Part shown: piece by piece, positions 45,598 through 56,725 of the stretch
Layout of the letters: each line of letters starts with the position of its first letter
How positions within the stretch are numbered: the stretch's first letter is position 1
Origin: Erwinia typographi
GTDB taxonomy: Bacteria; Pseudomonadota; Gammaproteobacteria; Enterobacterales; Enterobacteriaceae
Assembly: GCF_000773975.1 (NCBI RefSeq)
Contig: NZ_JRUQ01000059.1
Span: 87,315-151,314 of the forward strand
Length of the DNA: 64,000 bases
Direction: 5' to 3'
The notes under the pieces: generated by a model
Seen by the model: only the letters and a program-made list of their open reading frames with translations
Databases searched by the model: none
Told to the model about the DNA's origin: nothing
Translations under genes and position numbers: made by a program

Positions 45598-45629
45598 CTA
45601 TATAAATTCATTGGATTAAATATGCATTA

Positions 45630-45722
45630 TTAATGCATCATCATTCCCATCCACAGGGCGCTGGTCCAGAATAAAGCGGAAAATGTCCAGGTACTGAACC
45701 AGGTAATTTGAGTTAAATTCAT
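45630..45722 (-). CDS. 30-residue single-helix membrane protein (YmiC-like position)
   Basis: A short frame MNLTQITWFSTWTFSALFWT-SALWMGMMMH with a strong GAAGGAG eight bases before its ATG and a perfect terminator 33 bp after its stop. The aromatic, hydrophobic sequence predicts one membrane helix. E. coli carries a similarly tiny gene, ymiC, between acnA and ymiA. Homology cannot be claimed from composition alone. Ribosome site, terminator and position make it a likely real gene, and its function is unknown. Confidence 0.7.
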   Translation of the reverse strand: MNLTQITWFSTWTFSALFWTSALWMGMMMH

Positions 45723-45923
45723 TTTTTACACTCCTTCAGGCCTGAGCGACCCAAAACGTACCGCATATAAACCTTGTCTAAATGAGAAAGGTTTCACCGT
45801 TTTATGATGGTTGTCCCATCATTCAGGCAGCAAGGTGCCCAGCCAGATAACCCGGCAATTGAGAAAGCAGTTTTTTTGATAATTATGTCTGGTCAGAGGA
45901 CCAGCAAAGAATAACACGCTTAT

Positions 45924-46088
45924 TTATTTGGTTTTTTTATCGATCATTGAATCGATAAAGCTGCGCTGCAATTCGTTCAGTCCCCACGAGTCAGGAACAG
46001 TGACGACATCGGTGGATTTACCTTTGCAGTAGCGCTCTTTCATCTTGGTAGCCTGCGGCGTTTTCTGATTCAGCGTTTGTAGATGCAT
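45924..46088 (-). CDS. yciX: Small conserved protein, YciX-like
   Basis: A 54-residue protein (MHLQTLNQKTPQATKMKERY ... VPDSWGLNELQRSFIDSMID). Its ATG lies two bases beyond the ymiA stop, so it is coupled to ymiA. A TTG at 46109 extends the frame into ymiA and is rejected. No membrane segment or known motif is seen; one cysteine is present (YCKG). Named by size and its place behind ymiA, as in E. coli ymiA-yciX. Function unknown. Confidence 0.72.
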   Translation of the reverse strand: MHLQTLNQKTPQATKMKERYCKGKSTDVVTVPDSWGLNELQRSFIDSMIDKKTK

Positions 46089-46090
46089 AC

Positions 46091-46249
46091 TCAGCCCCAT
46101 ACGCGCCAAATCAGCAGTGCAACGGCCATCCAGAAAATCGCTGAACCCGCGAATACCGCCTGCCAGGCCCTACGTTTCAGATCGCTGGTACGCTGAACCT
46201 TGATGGTTTTATGCCCGAAGTCGGGTTGTACTGATAATCTAGTATCCAT
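46091..46249 (-). CDS. ymiA: Small membrane protein YmiA
   Basis: A 52-residue protein. The C-terminal half DLKRRAWQAVFAGSAIFWMA-VALLIWRVWG closely matches E. coli YmiA (ELKRKAWLAVFLGSALFW...LLIWKVWG) and forms one transmembrane helix behind a basic stretch. It is the first gene of a small operon with yciX. Function is unknown. The gene is easily missed because of its length. Confidence 0.88.
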   Translation of the reverse strand: MDTRLSVQPDFGHKTIKVQRTSDLKRRAWQAVFAGSAIFWMAVALLIWRVWG

Positions 46250-46695
46250 AGTTTTTGATAATCACTCGCATTGATAACGATTGTTTTGAGCAATCAGAAA
46301 TTAGGATGAATCCTAAACATTCTTCAGGGCGAAATCCAGTTATTTTTATTGAGCAAAACGATAAATAGCATTAATCAAAGCAGAAAAACTATTTCCTTTG
46401 TTATTAATCAAACTTAAGTCAATTAATTAGGCAGTAAGTCAAATAACAACGATAACACCGGGTAACAGTTCCATTTATTTCTGGAGAGATCTTTACCTGT
46501 CCTTAAGAACCGCCCGTTTCAGCCCTTCCATAACCAGAGTATGAGAATCTTCCTAACAAGACGCAAAAGCTGTCGGTGAAAAGTGTGTACCATTTCTCAT
46601 TTAATGAATAACAATTAAAAAACATGTGATACATGTTTCATTTATGTAAAAGAACAAAAAGCGTTTATCGATGGGATGAATAGAAAGGACCAGTT
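46250..46695. other. AT-rich gene-free interval between ymiA and cysB
   Basis: About 450 bp with no credible coding frame. It should hold the ymiA promoter. A perfect 7-bp inverted repeat AAACATG-tgata-CATGTTT lies at 46620-46638, and a loosely Fur-like stretch (TTGATAATCACTCGCATTGA) at 46254-46275. Neither can be assigned to a regulator by eye. Confidence 0.5.
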
Positions 46696-46722
46696 GATAA
46701 TAAAGGCCGCATTAGCGGCCCT
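46696..46722 (-). terminator. Terminator of cysB
   Basis: GGCCGC-taat-GCGGCC on the minus strand followed by TTTATTATC, about 30 bp after the cysB stop. Confidence 0.8.
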
Positions 46723-46751
46723 GAAGATAACCCTGCTTTTTACACGGTTAA

Positions 46752-47729
<978 letters not shown>

Positions 47730-47849
47730 TCATTCCATCTGAGGTTTGAAGCCACGCGCCGTACGCCTGTCCGTGCTGAGCGCAGTGATAACACCGCCGC
47801 AGTACTGAGAAATCCGGCCTAATGCGATTTTATAATAAAGAAAGGGATA

Positions 47850-47877
47850 TCTATAACAACTATATCAAATATGGCAA
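47850..47877 (-). promoter_or_regulatory. Putative cysB promoter
   Basis: On the minus strand TTGCCA (47877-47872), a 16-bp spacer and TATAGA (47855-47850) lie about 125 bp before the cysB ATG in an AT-rich stretch. CysB autoregulation would act here. Confidence 0.5.
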
Positions 47878-47900
47878 GGATGTATAGTTCAGCAGGGGTG

Positions 47901-47936
47901 GAGAAAAGAAAGAAGGGTCAGCGAATGCTGACCCTG
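47901..47936 (-). terminator. Terminator of topA
   Basis: GGGTCAGC (47915-47922) pairs with GCTGACCC (47927-47934). On the minus strand the tail is TTCTTTCTTTTC, immediately after the topA stop. Confidence 0.85.
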
Positions 47937-47940
47937 TCGG

Positions 47941-50550
47941 TTACTTTTTAGCAGTTTTGCTGGCAGCTTCCCACTTACCCTCAACGTAAAACGCCGACCA
48001 GCCGGTCGCCTTACCGTCTTTCTCGGTGCTGACATACTGCTGTTTGGTTTTACGACTGAAGCGAACCACCGACTTGTTGCCCTCTTCATCACTGGCTGGC
48101 GCATCGGCCAGATAGCGCAGTTTTTCCGGCAAACGATCGCGAAAACGCTGCAACTCTTCCACCAGCGGCGCGCGGGTTTCCCTTGATTTAGGGAAGGTAT
48201 TAGCCGCAAGGAACACGCCTGCTGCGCCATCGCGCAGAACAAAATAAGCCTCCGACTTTTCACAAGCCAGCTCTGGCAGCGGGACCGGATCTTCTTTCGG
48301 TGGCGCGACGTCGCCATTGCGCAGGATCTTACGGGTGTTTTTGCACTCGTCGTTGGTACACGCCATGTATTTGCCAAAGCGCCCCATCTTCAGGTGCATT
48401 TCCGAGCCACACTTCTCGCACTCCACAATCGGCCCATCATAGCCTTTAATGCGGAACTCGCCCTGTTCGATCTCATAGCCGTCACAGCCCGGATTGTTGC
48501 CGCAAACGTGCAGCTTACGCTGATTGTCGATCAGGTAACTGTCCATTGCAGTGCCACACTTCTGGCAGCGATGACGGGCACGCAGCGCGTTGGTTTCAGC
48601 ATCATCCCCCTCCAGAACGTTCAGCACTTCATTTTCCGGGATCAGATTAATGGTTTGCTTACAGCGCTCTTTCGGCGGCAGCGCGTAGCCGGAACAGCCG
48701 AGGAAAACGCCGGTGCTCGCCGTACGGATCCCCATCTTACGGCCGCAGGTTGGGCAGTCGATGGAGGTCAGGATCATCTGATTAGGCTGCATACCGCCCT
48801 CTTCAGGTTCCTTATCCGCTTTTTCCAACTGCTGGCTGAAGTCGGCAAAGAATTTATCCAGTACGCCTTTCCACTGGGCCTCGTTATTCGCCACCTGGTC
48901 CAGGCTGTCTTCCATGTGCGCGGTGAAGTCGTAGTTCATCAATTCGCGGAAATTGTTTTCCAGACGATCGGTGACGATTTCCCCCATTTTCTCCGCGTAG
49001 AAACGGCGGCTTTCAACGCGGACATAGCCACGATCCTGAATGGTCGAAATGATTGAAGCATAGGTAGAAGGACGGCCAATACCGCGCTTTTCCAGCTCGC
49101 GAACCAGCGAAGCTTCGCTGAAGCGGGCCGGGGGCTTGGTGAAATGCTGGCTTGGCTTCAGCTGCTGTAGCGTCAGCTCTTCACCCACTTCAATCGGCGG
49201 CAGAGTGCGATCCTCATCTCCCTTACGCAGGGCTGGCATCACTTTAGTCCAGCCGTCAAAACGCAGCGTGCGTCCTTTGGCCTTCAGTTTAAAATCCGCC
49301 GCCGCAACGGTCAGCGTGGTGGAGTCGTACTGGGCAGGCATCATCTGGCAGGCAACGAACTGGCGCCAAATCAGCTGATACAGCTTTTGCGCATCGGCTT
49401 CCATGTCCTTCAACTGCCCGGACTCGATAGCCACATCCGAAGGGCGAATCGCTTCGTGCGCTTCCTGCGAGTTATCTTTGCTGGTATAGACGTTGGCCGC
49501 TTTTGGCAGATACTTCGTGCCAAATTCGCTCTCAATGTAACCACGCACCATGCTCACCGCGTCCTGGCTCAGGTTGGTTGAGTCGGTACGCATATAGGTG
49601 ATGTGCCCGGCTTCGTACAGACGCTGCGCCATCATCATGGTTTTCTTCACGCCGAAACCCAGCCGCGTGCTCGCCGCCTGTTGCAGCGTGGAGGTAATAT
49701 ACGGCGCGCCAGGCTTGCTGCTGGTTGGCTTGTCTTCACGATCGGCCACCATGTAACGGGCTTTTTCCAGCAGGCTGACCGCCGCGTGAGTTTGCTCGCC
49801 GTTGACCGGACGGAATGGCTTGTCGTGATGATGGGTGACTTCCATCGGCAGGCCGACGCCTTTCGGCGTGTTCAGATCGGCATGGAGTTCCCAGTACTCT
49901 TCGGGCACAAACGCTTTGATTTCACGCTCGCGTTCCACCACCAGACGCACGGCCACCGACTGAACTCGCCCGGCGGAAAGCCCACGGGCAATTTTTTTCC
50001 ACAGCAGCGGGGAGACCATATACCCCACCACGCGGTCCATAAACCGACGCGCCTGCTGGGCGTTCACCCGATCAATATTCAGCTCGCCCGGCTTTTCAAA
50101 CGCCTGGCGAATCGCATTTTTGGTAATTTCGTTAAACACCACGCGGCTGAAGCGTGAATCATCTCCGCCGATCACTTCCCGCAGGTGCCAGGCAATGGCT
50201 TCCCCTTCGCGGTCAAGGTCGGTTGCGAGATAGATGTGGTCAGCGTTTTCTGCCAGCGATTTCAGCTCTGAAACCACTTTTTCTTTGCCTGGCAGAATCT
50301 GGTAGTCCGCTTCCCAACCGTGATAAGGATCGACGCCCATGCGGCTGACCAGCGCCGCTTTCTCATCCTTCTTCACTTTTTTTGCTGGTTTACTGGTTGT
50401 AGAGTCAGCGCTCTTTTTAACCGTTGATCCACTGGTCGGCAAATCGCGGATGTGACCGACGCTGGACTTCACCACGTAGTCATTACCGAGATATTTATTG
50501 ATTGTTTTGGCTTTTGCCGGGGACTCAACTATTACGAGAGCTTTGCCCAT
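47941..50550 (-). CDS. topA: DNA topoisomerase I (TopA)
   Basis: Type IA topoisomerase that relaxes negative supercoils. The 869 residues start [20 protein letters not shown] (TOPRIM domain, [12 protein letters not shown]). The catalytic tyrosine is in [10 protein letters not shown]. Three C-terminal tetracysteine zinc fingers ([25 protein letters not shown]) are followed by ribbon domains. The start at 50550 is chosen by homology over an upstream ATG at 50607. Confidence 0.98.
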   Translation of the reverse strand: MGKALVIVESPAKAKTINKYLGNDYVVKSSVGHIRDLPTSGSTVKKSADSTTSKPAKKVKKDEKAALVSRMGVDPYHGWEADYQILPGKEKVVSELKSLAENADHIYLATDLDREGEAIAWHLREVIGGDDSRFSRVVFNEITKNAIRQAFEKPGELNIDRVNAQQARRFMDRVVGYMVSPLLWKKIARGLSAGRVQSVAVRLVVEREREIKAFVPEEYWELHADLNTPKGVGLPMEVTHHHDKPFRPVNGEQTHAAVSLLEKARYMVADREDKPTSSKPGAPYITSTLQQAASTRLGFGVKKTMMMAQRLYEAGHITYMRTDSTNLSQDAVSMVRGYIESEFGTKYLPKAANVYTSKDNSQEAHEAIRPSDVAIESGQLKDMEADAQKLYQLIWRQFVACQMMPAQYDSTTLTVAAADFKLKAKGRTLRFDGWTKVMPALRKGDEDRTLPPIEVGEELTLQQLKPSQHFTKPPARFSEASLVRELEKRGIGRPSTYASIISTIQDRGYVRVESRRFYAEKMGEIVTDRLENNFRELMNYDFTAHMEDSLDQVANNEAQWKGVLDKFFADFSQQLEKADKEPEEGGMQPNQMILTSIDCPTCGRKMGIRTASTGVFLGCSGYALPPKERCKQTINLIPENEVLNVLEGDDAETNALRARHRCQKCGTAMDSYLIDNQRKLHVCGNNPGCDGYEIEQGEFRIKGYDGPIVECEKCGSEMHLKMGRFGKYMACTNDECKNTRKILRNGDVAPPKEDPVPLPELACEKSEAYFVLRDGAAGVFLAANTFPKSRETRAPLVEELQRFRDRLPEKLRYLADAPASDEEGNKSVVRFSRKTKQQYVSTEKDGKATGWSAFYVEGKWEAASKTAKK

Positions 50551-50958
50551 ATTTACCTTTACCTGATTAAAACATCCGAGAGTAAACTGTGCCGTTTGCC
50601 TGGGCAAGCGAGATGCATTAACGATATGGCTACCGGGGAAAGCATTTTCAACCCGGTTAAATTCCGCCCTGCCGTTCCGCTAACTCAGAGAGCCAACTCG
50701 CTGATTAACGACACCTTTTACAACCTGTTCTGTGCATTTCAAACACTGCGTAAAGCCAGTTTTACGCCCGGAACCCGAAACGCCCACACTCTACCTGATA
50801 AAATTTGATACGCAACTTAATTAGCATCTGGCCGCCGTTTACGCCAGAAACTACGCTAAAAAGAGTTACCTGGCGCAAGTCAGTATAAAGTTTGTGGTTT
50901 TCTTCAGCGCGGGGGTAATATACTCTTTTTCGCACGCGTACTATAAAGGAGAGAAAAC
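50551..50958. other. Divergent promoter region topA/yciN, no gene
   Basis: About 400 bp between the divergent topA and yciN. A plus-strand frame through 50808 begins inside topA and shows no family. The region is expected to carry the supercoiling-sensitive topA promoters and, nearer 50930, the yciN promoter. No individual element is assigned. Confidence 0.5.
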
Positions 50959-51207
50959 GTGATTCAGCCTCAGCTGATAGATCGTGAAGCCCTGCTCAGG
51001 ATTGCTAACGAGCTGATTGTCGAACATCAGGATTATTTTGTTGGTCTGGAAGCGACGGACGTTGAGCAAAAAGCCGACGTGCTGATTTTTCGCGGCAATT
51101 ATTTCTTAGACGAACAGGGGCTGCCAGGAGAGAAAAGCACCGTAGTCTTTAACGTATTTAAGTATCTGGCCGTTGAGCTTTCTCCCGTCTATTGTGTTGA
51201 AAACTAG
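50959..51207 (+). CDS. yciN: Small conserved protein YciN
   Basis: An 82-residue soluble protein with GTG start preceded by AAGGAGAG. The block YFLDEQGLPGEKSTVVFN matches E. coli YciN (83 residues). Function unknown. It lies divergent from topA and convergent with sohB, as in E. coli. Confidence 0.93.
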   Translation: MIQPQLIDREALLRIANELIVEHQDYFVGLEATDVEQKADVLIFRGNYFLDEQGLPGEKSTVVFNVFKYLAVELSPVYCVEN

Positions 51208-51233
51208 CGCCCGCTCAGCGAGCGCCAGACCGC

Positions 51234-52283
51234 CTACAGCAGCGGCTTTTCACCCCGCTGCCAGAGACGGAGCAGCAGGCGTTCCGCGCTGCCAGCCGCG
51301 CTCTGCGTAAAGCGGTCGATCATTTTCTTACGACGGCTAAAACGCACGGCAATCACTTCATGATTCGCCATCTGGTCGATAATCAAATCGTCGCTGGTGC
51401 CGATAGCATCAATCAGTCCCTTCTCCAGCGCCTGGGTGCCAAACCAGTGCTCGCCGGTGGCGACGCTGTCGATATCCAGAGCAGGACGCATCTGATGAAC
51501 AAATTGCTTAAACAGCAGGTGAGTTTCGTTCAGATCTTCACGGAATTTTTCCCTTCCCTGCTCGGTATTTTCACCAAACAAGGTCAGCGTCCGTTTGTAC
51601 TCACCGGCGGTGTGCAGCTCAACGTCAATTTCATTGCGCTTTAACAGGCGATTAAAGTTCGGGATCTGCGCGACCACGCCAATCGAGCCGATAATAGAAA
51701 ACGGTGCGGCAACGATGCGATCCGCCACGCAGGCCATCATGTAACCACCGCTGGCGGCCACCTTATCGACGGCCACGGTCAGGCGAATTCCCTTTTCACG
51801 CAGACGCTGGAGCTGTGATGAGGCCAGACCATAGCCGTGCACCACGCCGCCAGGACTTTCCAGCCGCAGCAGGACTTCGTCTTGCGCCTTCGCCACCGCC
51901 ATCACCGCAGAAATTTCTTCACGCAGCGAGCTGACCTCATGGGCATCCATGCTGCCTTTAAAGTCCAGCACGAACAGCGTGGGTTTGCTGCTTTCCGCTT
52001 TCAGGCCCTGCCTGGCGCGCTGCTTCGCCGCTTTCGCTTCCAGCTTGTCCTTTTTCTTTTGCTCCTTGTGCCATAATTTCTGATCCTGATGCTTCATTTT
52101 TGCCAGCACCATGTCATCTTTCATTTCCTGATAGCGGTCGCCAAGATGGGTCAGCTTAAGCTGTCCGCCCTGCGCGCGCTTGCGCATCGCCAGATTGGTG
52201 ATGATGACGGCAATTGCCGCAATGGCAACCACAACGGTGACCGTTTTGGCCAGGAAAAGCCCATAATAAGAGAGTAATTCCAC
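51234..52283 (-). CDS. sohB: Inner-membrane S49 protease SohB
   Basis: Signal-peptide-peptidase-like protease of 349 residues. An N-terminal transmembrane helix (LFLAKTVTVVVAIAAIAVII) and a charged linker precede the S49 domain, with the nucleophile in VAASGGYMMACVAD and a lysine in ELHTAGEYKRTLT. The start is GTG at 52283, matching E. coli MELLSEYGLFLAK. In E. coli extra sohB suppresses degP loss. Confidence 0.95.
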   Translation of the reverse strand: MELLSYYGLFLAKTVTVVVAIAAIAVIITNLAMRKRAQGGQLKLTHLGDRYQEMKDDMVLAKMKHQDQKLWHKEQKKKDKLEAKAAKQRARQGLKAESSKPTLFVLDFKGSMDAHEVSSLREEISAVMAVAKAQDEVLLRLESPGGVVHGYGLASSQLQRLREKGIRLTVAVDKVAASGGYMMACVADRIVAAPFSIIGSIGVVAQIPNFNRLLKRNEIDVELHTAGEYKRTLTLFGENTEQGREKFREDLNETHLLFKQFVHQMRPALDIDSVATGEHWFGTQALEKGLIDAIGTSDDLIIDQMANHEVIAVRFSRRKKMIDRFTQSAAGSAERLLLRLWQRGEKPLL

Positions 52284-52500
52284 TCATTCCGCCTTATTTA
52301 ACATCGTATTATATCAGCAGCTATTGTAGCCGAGTCGCTGGCTGGCGTCGTCAGAATCCCCACCGCAGCGCACGCTTTTACCTTTACTGAACATTGAACT
52401 GCGCCCCTTTTTAGGGCATAAAGCACATTATTGATTGCGGGCAAGGGCTTAGCGGCAAGGCCGCCGTGACTGACCCTCACCACCGCCAGAGGAATGCGAC

Positions 52501-53262
52501 ATGCACTATCAGCCTAAAGACGATCTGCTCAACGACCGTATTATTCTTGTCACCGGCGCCAGCGACGGCATTGGCCGGGAAGCCGCTCTGACCTACGCTC
52601 GCTATGGCGCGCAGGTTCTTCTGCTGGGGCGTAATGCGCAAAAGCTCCAGGCCGTGGCCGATGAAATTGCCGCTACCGGCAAAGAAGCGCCCCGCTGGTT
52701 CACCTTCGATTTAGAGCAAGCCACGCCGGAACGCTGCCAGCAACTGGCGAGCGAGGTGGCTGGATTCGTACCCCGTCTGGATGGCGTGCTGCATAATGCG
52801 GGGCTGCTCGGCGATATCGCCACCATGGACCAGCAGGATCCGCAGGTCTGGCAGCGGGTTATGCGGGTGAATATCGACGCCACCTTCTTCCTGACTCAGG
52901 CTTTGCTGCCGCTGCTGCTGAAATCGTCCTGCGCTTCGCTGGTCTTCACCACCTCCAGCGTTGGCCGTAAGGGCCGCGCTGGTTGGGGCGCCTACTCCGT
53001 CTCGAAATTTGCTACCGAGGGCATGATGCAGGTGCTAGCCGATGAGTACGACAGCAAGCATCTGCGGGTCAACTGCATCAATCCCGGCGGCACCCGGACT
53101 AAGATGCGCGCCAGCGCCTTCCCGGATGAGGATGCCAACAAGCTGAAAACGCCAGCCGATATCATGCCGCTTTATCTCTACCTGATGGGCGACGATAGCA
53201 GGCGAAAAACCTGCACCAGCTTCGATGCCCAGCCGGGACGTAAGCCCGGAGCGGCAGAGTAA
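52501..53262 (+). CDS. yciK: Short-chain dehydrogenase YciK
   Basis: A 253-residue SDR oxidoreductase: cofactor loop TGASDGIG, NAG motif (LHNAGLLG), serine in TTSSVGRKG, and catalytic YSVSK (Y and K four apart). Substrate unknown. The stop overlaps the btuR start by one base (TAATG), an operon conserved in enterobacteria. Confidence 0.94.
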   Translation: MHYQPKDDLLNDRIILVTGASDGIGREAALTYARYGAQVLLLGRNAQKLQAVADEIAATGKEAPRWFTFDLEQATPERCQQLASEVAGFVPRLDGVLHNAGLLGDIATMDQQDPQVWQRVMRVNIDATFFLTQALLPLLLKSSCASLVFTTSSVGRKGRAGWGAYSVSKFATEGMMQVLADEYDSKHLRVNCINPGGTRTKMRASAFPDEDANKLKTPADIMPLYLYLMGDDSRRKTCTSFDAQPGRKPGAAE

Positions 53263-53852
53263 TGGCGCAGGACAGGCACCAGCAGCGCCAGCAAAAGCTG
53301 AAAGAGAAAGTTGATGCGCGTATTGCCGTCGCGACTGAAGTTCGCGGCATCCTGATGGTTTTCACCGGCAATGGCAAAGGGAAAACTACCGCCGCCTTCG
53401 GCACGGCCACGCGGGCGGTTGGTCATCAAAAGCGCGTCGGGGTTATTCAGTTTATAAAAGGAGAATGGCCTAACGGCGAGCGAAATTTGCTTGAGCCTCA
53501 GGGGGTAGAGTTTCAGGTGATGGCGACCGGTTTTACCTGGGATACGCAAAACCGCGAAACGGACACCAGGGCCTGTCTGGAAGTGTGGCAGCACGGTAAG
53601 CGAATGCTACAGGATGAGACGCTGGATCTGGTGGTGCTGGACGAGTTGACCTATATGGTCAGCTTTGACTACCTGCCGCTGCAAGAGGTGCTGAGCGCGC
53701 TGAATCACCGACCTGCTCAGCAAAGCGTGATTGTCACTGGCCGGGGCTGCCACCGCGAAATCCTCGATCTCGCCGATACGGTGACGGAAATGCGCCCGGT
53801 AAAACATGCCTTTGACGCCGGTATTCAGGCACAGCAAGGTATTGACTGGTAA
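53262..53852 (+). CDS. btuR: Cob(I)alamin adenosyltransferase BtuR/CobO
   Basis: Cytoplasmic enzyme that adenosylates cobalamin. In the 196 residues, the P-loop is GNGKGKTTAAFG (inverted-orientation ATP binding in this family) and LVVLDELTYM is the second conserved block. VIVTGRGCHREILDLADTVT is near-identical to E. coli BtuR. Coupled to yciK. Confidence 0.97.
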   Translation: MAQDRHQQRQQKLKEKVDARIAVATEVRGILMVFTGNGKGKTTAAFGTATRAVGHQKRVGVIQFIKGEWPNGERNLLEPQGVEFQVMATGFTWDTQNRETDTRACLEVWQHGKRMLQDETLDLVVLDELTYMVSFDYLPLQEVLSALNHRPAQQSVIVTGRGCHREILDLADTVTEMRPVKHAFDAGIQAQQGIDW

Positions 53853-53874
53853 CCGGACGGCCCGTGGTGCAGAT

Positions 53875-53913
53875 AAAAAAACACCCGATGCTGAACAACA
53901 TCGGGTGTTTTTT
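53875..53913. terminator. Bidirectional terminator between btuR and rluB
   Basis: AAACACCCGATG (53879-53890) pairs with CATCGGGTGTTT (53899-53910), flanked by A7 and T6, and serves both convergent genes. Confidence 0.9.
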
Positions 53914-53939
53914 ACCTTCCGGCCTGCGGGTAATCTAAT

Positions 53940-54824
53940 CTAGCCGCGTTTTGCTGAAGGCTTAGCGGAAGTACGACGGCTGCCGCTGCTCACCTGAGAG
54001 TGGCGCTTCACGGCGCGGCGAATTTGATTCGCCTTGGTGCGGCGGCGATCTTTCTCAACCGCGACTTTGCTGGTGATTTCCGGCGGCAGACCGACCAGCT
54101 CCCGCAGATAGTTGGTTGGCGCCAGTTCCAGCTCTGTCCAGCCGCCGCGAGGCAAACCTTTCGGCAGCGTAATATCACCGTAACGGGTACGGATCAGGCG
54201 GCTGACCTGGACGCCTACCGACTCCCACAGACGACGAACCTCACGGTTACGTCCTTCTGTCAGCGTCACGTTATACCACTGGTTAATACCTTCACCGCCG
54301 GTAAACTTCAGCGTTTTAAAGGAGGCCGGACCATCTTCAAGCTGTACGCCGCGGCTCAGCTGCTTGATTTTGTCGTCATCAATGGCGCCGAACACGCGCA
54401 CGGCATATTCTCTTTCTACTTCACGGCTGGGGTGCATCAGGCGGTTAGCCAACTCGCCATCGGTGGTGAACAGCAGCAGACCGCAGGTGTTGACGTCAAG
54501 ACGGCCAACGGCAATCCAGCGCGCGCCGCGCAGTTTAGGCAGACGGTCGAATACGGTAGGACGCCCTTCGGGATCGTTACGCGTGCACAGTTCACCTTCC
54601 GGCTTGTAATAAGCCAGCACGCGGCAAACTTCAGTGGTGGATTCCGCAACGGAGACCAGATGGCCATCAATACGGATCTTAATTGCAGGACTTGAGTCCA
54701 CGCGGTCACCCAGCGTGGCCAGCTTACCGTCGACGCTGACGCGCCCGGCTGAAATCATGGTTTCGATTTCGCGGCGGGAACCGTGCCCGGCGCGTGCCAG
54801 GACTTTTTGTAATTTTTCGCTCAT
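53940..54824 (-). CDS. rluB: 23S rRNA pseudouridine(2605) synthase RluB
   Basis: Modifies U2605 of 23S rRNA. The 294 residues consist of an S4 RNA-binding domain ([20 protein letters not shown]), the synthase domain with the catalytic aspartate in [13 protein letters not shown], and a basic C-terminal tail ([20 protein letters not shown]). ATG 54824 with GAGGT upstream is the start; the reading from 54887 is a spurious extension. Confidence 0.96.
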   Translation of the reverse strand: MSEKLQKVLARAGHGSRREIETMISAGRVSVDGKLATLGDRVDSSPAIKIRIDGHLVSVAESTTEVCRVLAYYKPEGELCTRNDPEGRPTVFDRLPKLRGARWIAVGRLDVNTCGLLLFTTDGELANRLMHPSREVEREYAVRVFGAIDDDKIKQLSRGVQLEDGPASFKTLKFTGGEGINQWYNVTLTEGRNREVRRLWESVGVQVSRLIRTRYGDITLPKGLPRGGWTELELAPTNYLRELVGLPPEITSKVAVEKDRRRTKANQIRRAVKRHSQVSSGSRRTSAKPSAKRG

Positions 54825-55080
54825 GGCGCTACCTCTGTGTCGCCTTCCCAGGCGTCGTGGCGAAAATAAAATATCTTTTATTTTCAATAACTTAATCTTT
54901 GTTGCCGCTGCTATTATACATCCTTTTCACCACCGTGTAACCCTGGTTGTTATACAGCCAGTTTTTCAGTAATTTTACCAGGCGCGAACGCCCGGAGACT
55001 GGCTACTCACGTAGCCAGCGATCCGCTTCAGGCCGTCAGGCGCTGAATGGCGGCAACAGAGATCGAAATGAATCTTAATG

Positions 55081-55117
55081 CGGAAACGCTCGCCACAATT
55101 GGTCGGTTGGCGAGCGT
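55081..55117 (-). terminator. Hairpin downstream of yciO
   Basis: ACGCTCGCCA (55086-55095) pairs with TGGCGAGCGT (55108-55117). The minus-strand tail TTTCCG is short, so it is a weak terminator candidate for yciO. Confidence 0.55.
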
Positions 55118-55124
55118 GAAGCGG

Positions 55125-55745
55125 TTATAAGAAAGGCTGAACGTCGCCGACCCCTTCGCGTATCACTTCCGGGGTGTTTTCAGTTAAATCGATCACCGTG
55201 GTCGGCTGCTGCCCCAGATAGCCACCGTGAATGATCAAATCCACCAGCTTGCCAATGCTGTCCTGAATAGCTTCAGGGTCGGATTCGGTAAAATCATTCC
55301 CCGGCAGCATCAGCGATGTCGACATCATCGGCTCATTCAGTGACTCCAGCAGCGCCAGCGCAATGGGGTTCGACGGCACCCTTAAGCCTATCGTTTTACG
55401 CTTGTCGTTCATCAAACGACGCGGCACTTCTTTTGTCGCCTTGAGGATAAAGGTGTAGTTTCCCGGCGTGTTATTTTTGATCAGCCGGAAAGCGGTGTTA
55501 TCCACATGCGCATAGGTCGACAGCTCGGACAGATCGCGGCACACCAGCGTAAAGTTGTGATTACCGTCCAGCTTTCTGATTTTGCAGATGCGCTCCATGG
55601 CATTTTTATCTTCCAGCCTGCACCCCAACGCATAGCCTGAGTCCGTCGGATAAACAATCACGCTGCCTTTATTCAGCAGTTCCACGGCCTGCTTGATCAG
55701 CCTTGGCTGCGGATTTTCCGGATGAATATAAAAAAATTGACTCAT
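55125..55745 (-). CDS. yciO: Sua5/YciO/YrdC-family protein YciO
   Basis: A 206-residue protein with the dsRNA-binding-like Sua5 fold (VIVYPTDSGYALGCRLEDKN, TFILKATKEVPRRL, KTIGLRVPSNPIALALLE). Paralogue of TsaC, the threonylcarbamoyl-AMP synthase. YciO itself is not essential and its activity is weak or different in E. coli. It is followed upstream by rnm on the same strand. Confidence 0.94.
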   Translation of the reverse strand: MSQFFYIHPENPQPRLIKQAVELLNKGSVIVYPTDSGYALGCRLEDKNAMERICKIRKLDGNHNFTLVCRDLSELSTYAHVDNTAFRLIKNNTPGNYTFILKATKEVPRRLMNDKRKTIGLRVPSNPIALALLESLNEPMMSTSLMLPGNDFTESDPEAIQDSIGKLVDLIIHGGYLGQQPTTVIDLTENTPEVIREGVGDVQPFL

Positions 55746-55778
55746 TACTAACCTCTTGTCTGCCGCAACCGGGTCAAA

Positions 55779-56654
55779 TCACCCGGATGCAATTTCCGGA
55801 AAGCGAAGCCAGACCGCCTCAACGCCTCCCGGAAGCCATAATTTTTTGCCCAGTTCGATCCACGGACAGGGCTGATGGAAATCAGAACCTTGCGAAGCCG
55901 CCAGCTGATAATCCTGGGCATAGCGAGCCAGCCGGGTACGCTCATCAGGCGCCTGCTGACACTGCGCTACCTCCATTGCATCACCGCCCTGTTCAGCGAA
56001 GTGAGCAATCAGCCGTTTCAGCCACTTGGCGGAAAGCCCGTAGCGTCCGGGATGGGCCAGCACCGCCCGGCCGCCGGAATGATGAATGGCATCAATAGCT
56101 TGTTTAATTGTACACCACTGTGGCGGCACGTAGCCGGTTTTGCCTCTGGCGAGGTAATTTTTAAAAACCTGAGCCATGGTATCGGCCTTACCCTGCGCCA
56201 CCAGAAAGCGGGCGAAATGCCCTCTGGTAATGGCTCCGCCTTCCGCCAGCGCCAGCGCTCCGGCCAGCGCACCGGGGATATGCGCCTTCTCGAGGCGGTC
56301 AGCGATCAGTTCCGCTCTGGCCCTGCGCCGTTCGCTTTGCTCCTGCAAAAAAGCGATCAGCAGCGGATGCTCACAGTCAACACCCAGCCCGACGATATGA
56401 ATTTCATGATTTTCCCACAGGGTCGACACTTCCACCCCGGCAATAATCTTTAGCGGCAGCTGATGCTTTACCACCGCTTCGCGAGCTGGCTGGACGCCAT
56501 CAGTGGTGTCGTGATCGGTTATAGCCAGCACCCCAACACGATGCTCCACTGCCCGCAGTACCAGCTCTTCCGGGGTAAGAAATCCATCCGAAGCGCGGGT
56601 ATGGCTGTGTAAGTCGTAGATGGGATAAGGATTTTGCGGGGTTGAATCGGTCAA
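55779..56654 (-). CDS. rnm: 5'-3' exoribonuclease Rnm (RNase AM, PHP domain)
   Basis: A 291-residue PHP-family enzyme (formerly YciV/TrpH) that matures the 5' ends of 23S, 16S and 5S rRNA and degrades 3',5'-bisphosphonucleotides. Metal ligands are visible in YDLHSHTRASDG, AITDHDTTDG, GVEVSTLWENHEIHIVGL, VLAHPGRYGL and GSDFHQPCPW. It diverges from trpL/trpE, as in E. coli. Confidence 0.95.
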   Translation of the reverse strand: MTDSTPQNPYPIYDLHSHTRASDGFLTPEELVLRAVEHRVGVLAITDHDTTDGVQPAREAVVKHQLPLKIIAGVEVSTLWENHEIHIVGLGVDCEHPLLIAFLQEQSERRRARAELIADRLEKAHIPGALAGALALAEGGAITRGHFARFLVAQGKADTMAQVFKNYLARGKTGYVPPQWCTIKQAIDAIHHSGGRAVLAHPGRYGLSAKWLKRLIAHFAEQGGDAMEVAQCQQAPDERTRLARYAQDYQLAASQGSDFHQPCPWIELGKKLWLPGGVEAVWLRFPEIASG

Positions 56655-56725
56655 GGCGACTCCGGCGTCGGCGGATAATTATCGCAGCATGATAACCAGA
56701 ATTCCCGGCGTGGGGAAAAAGAGTA

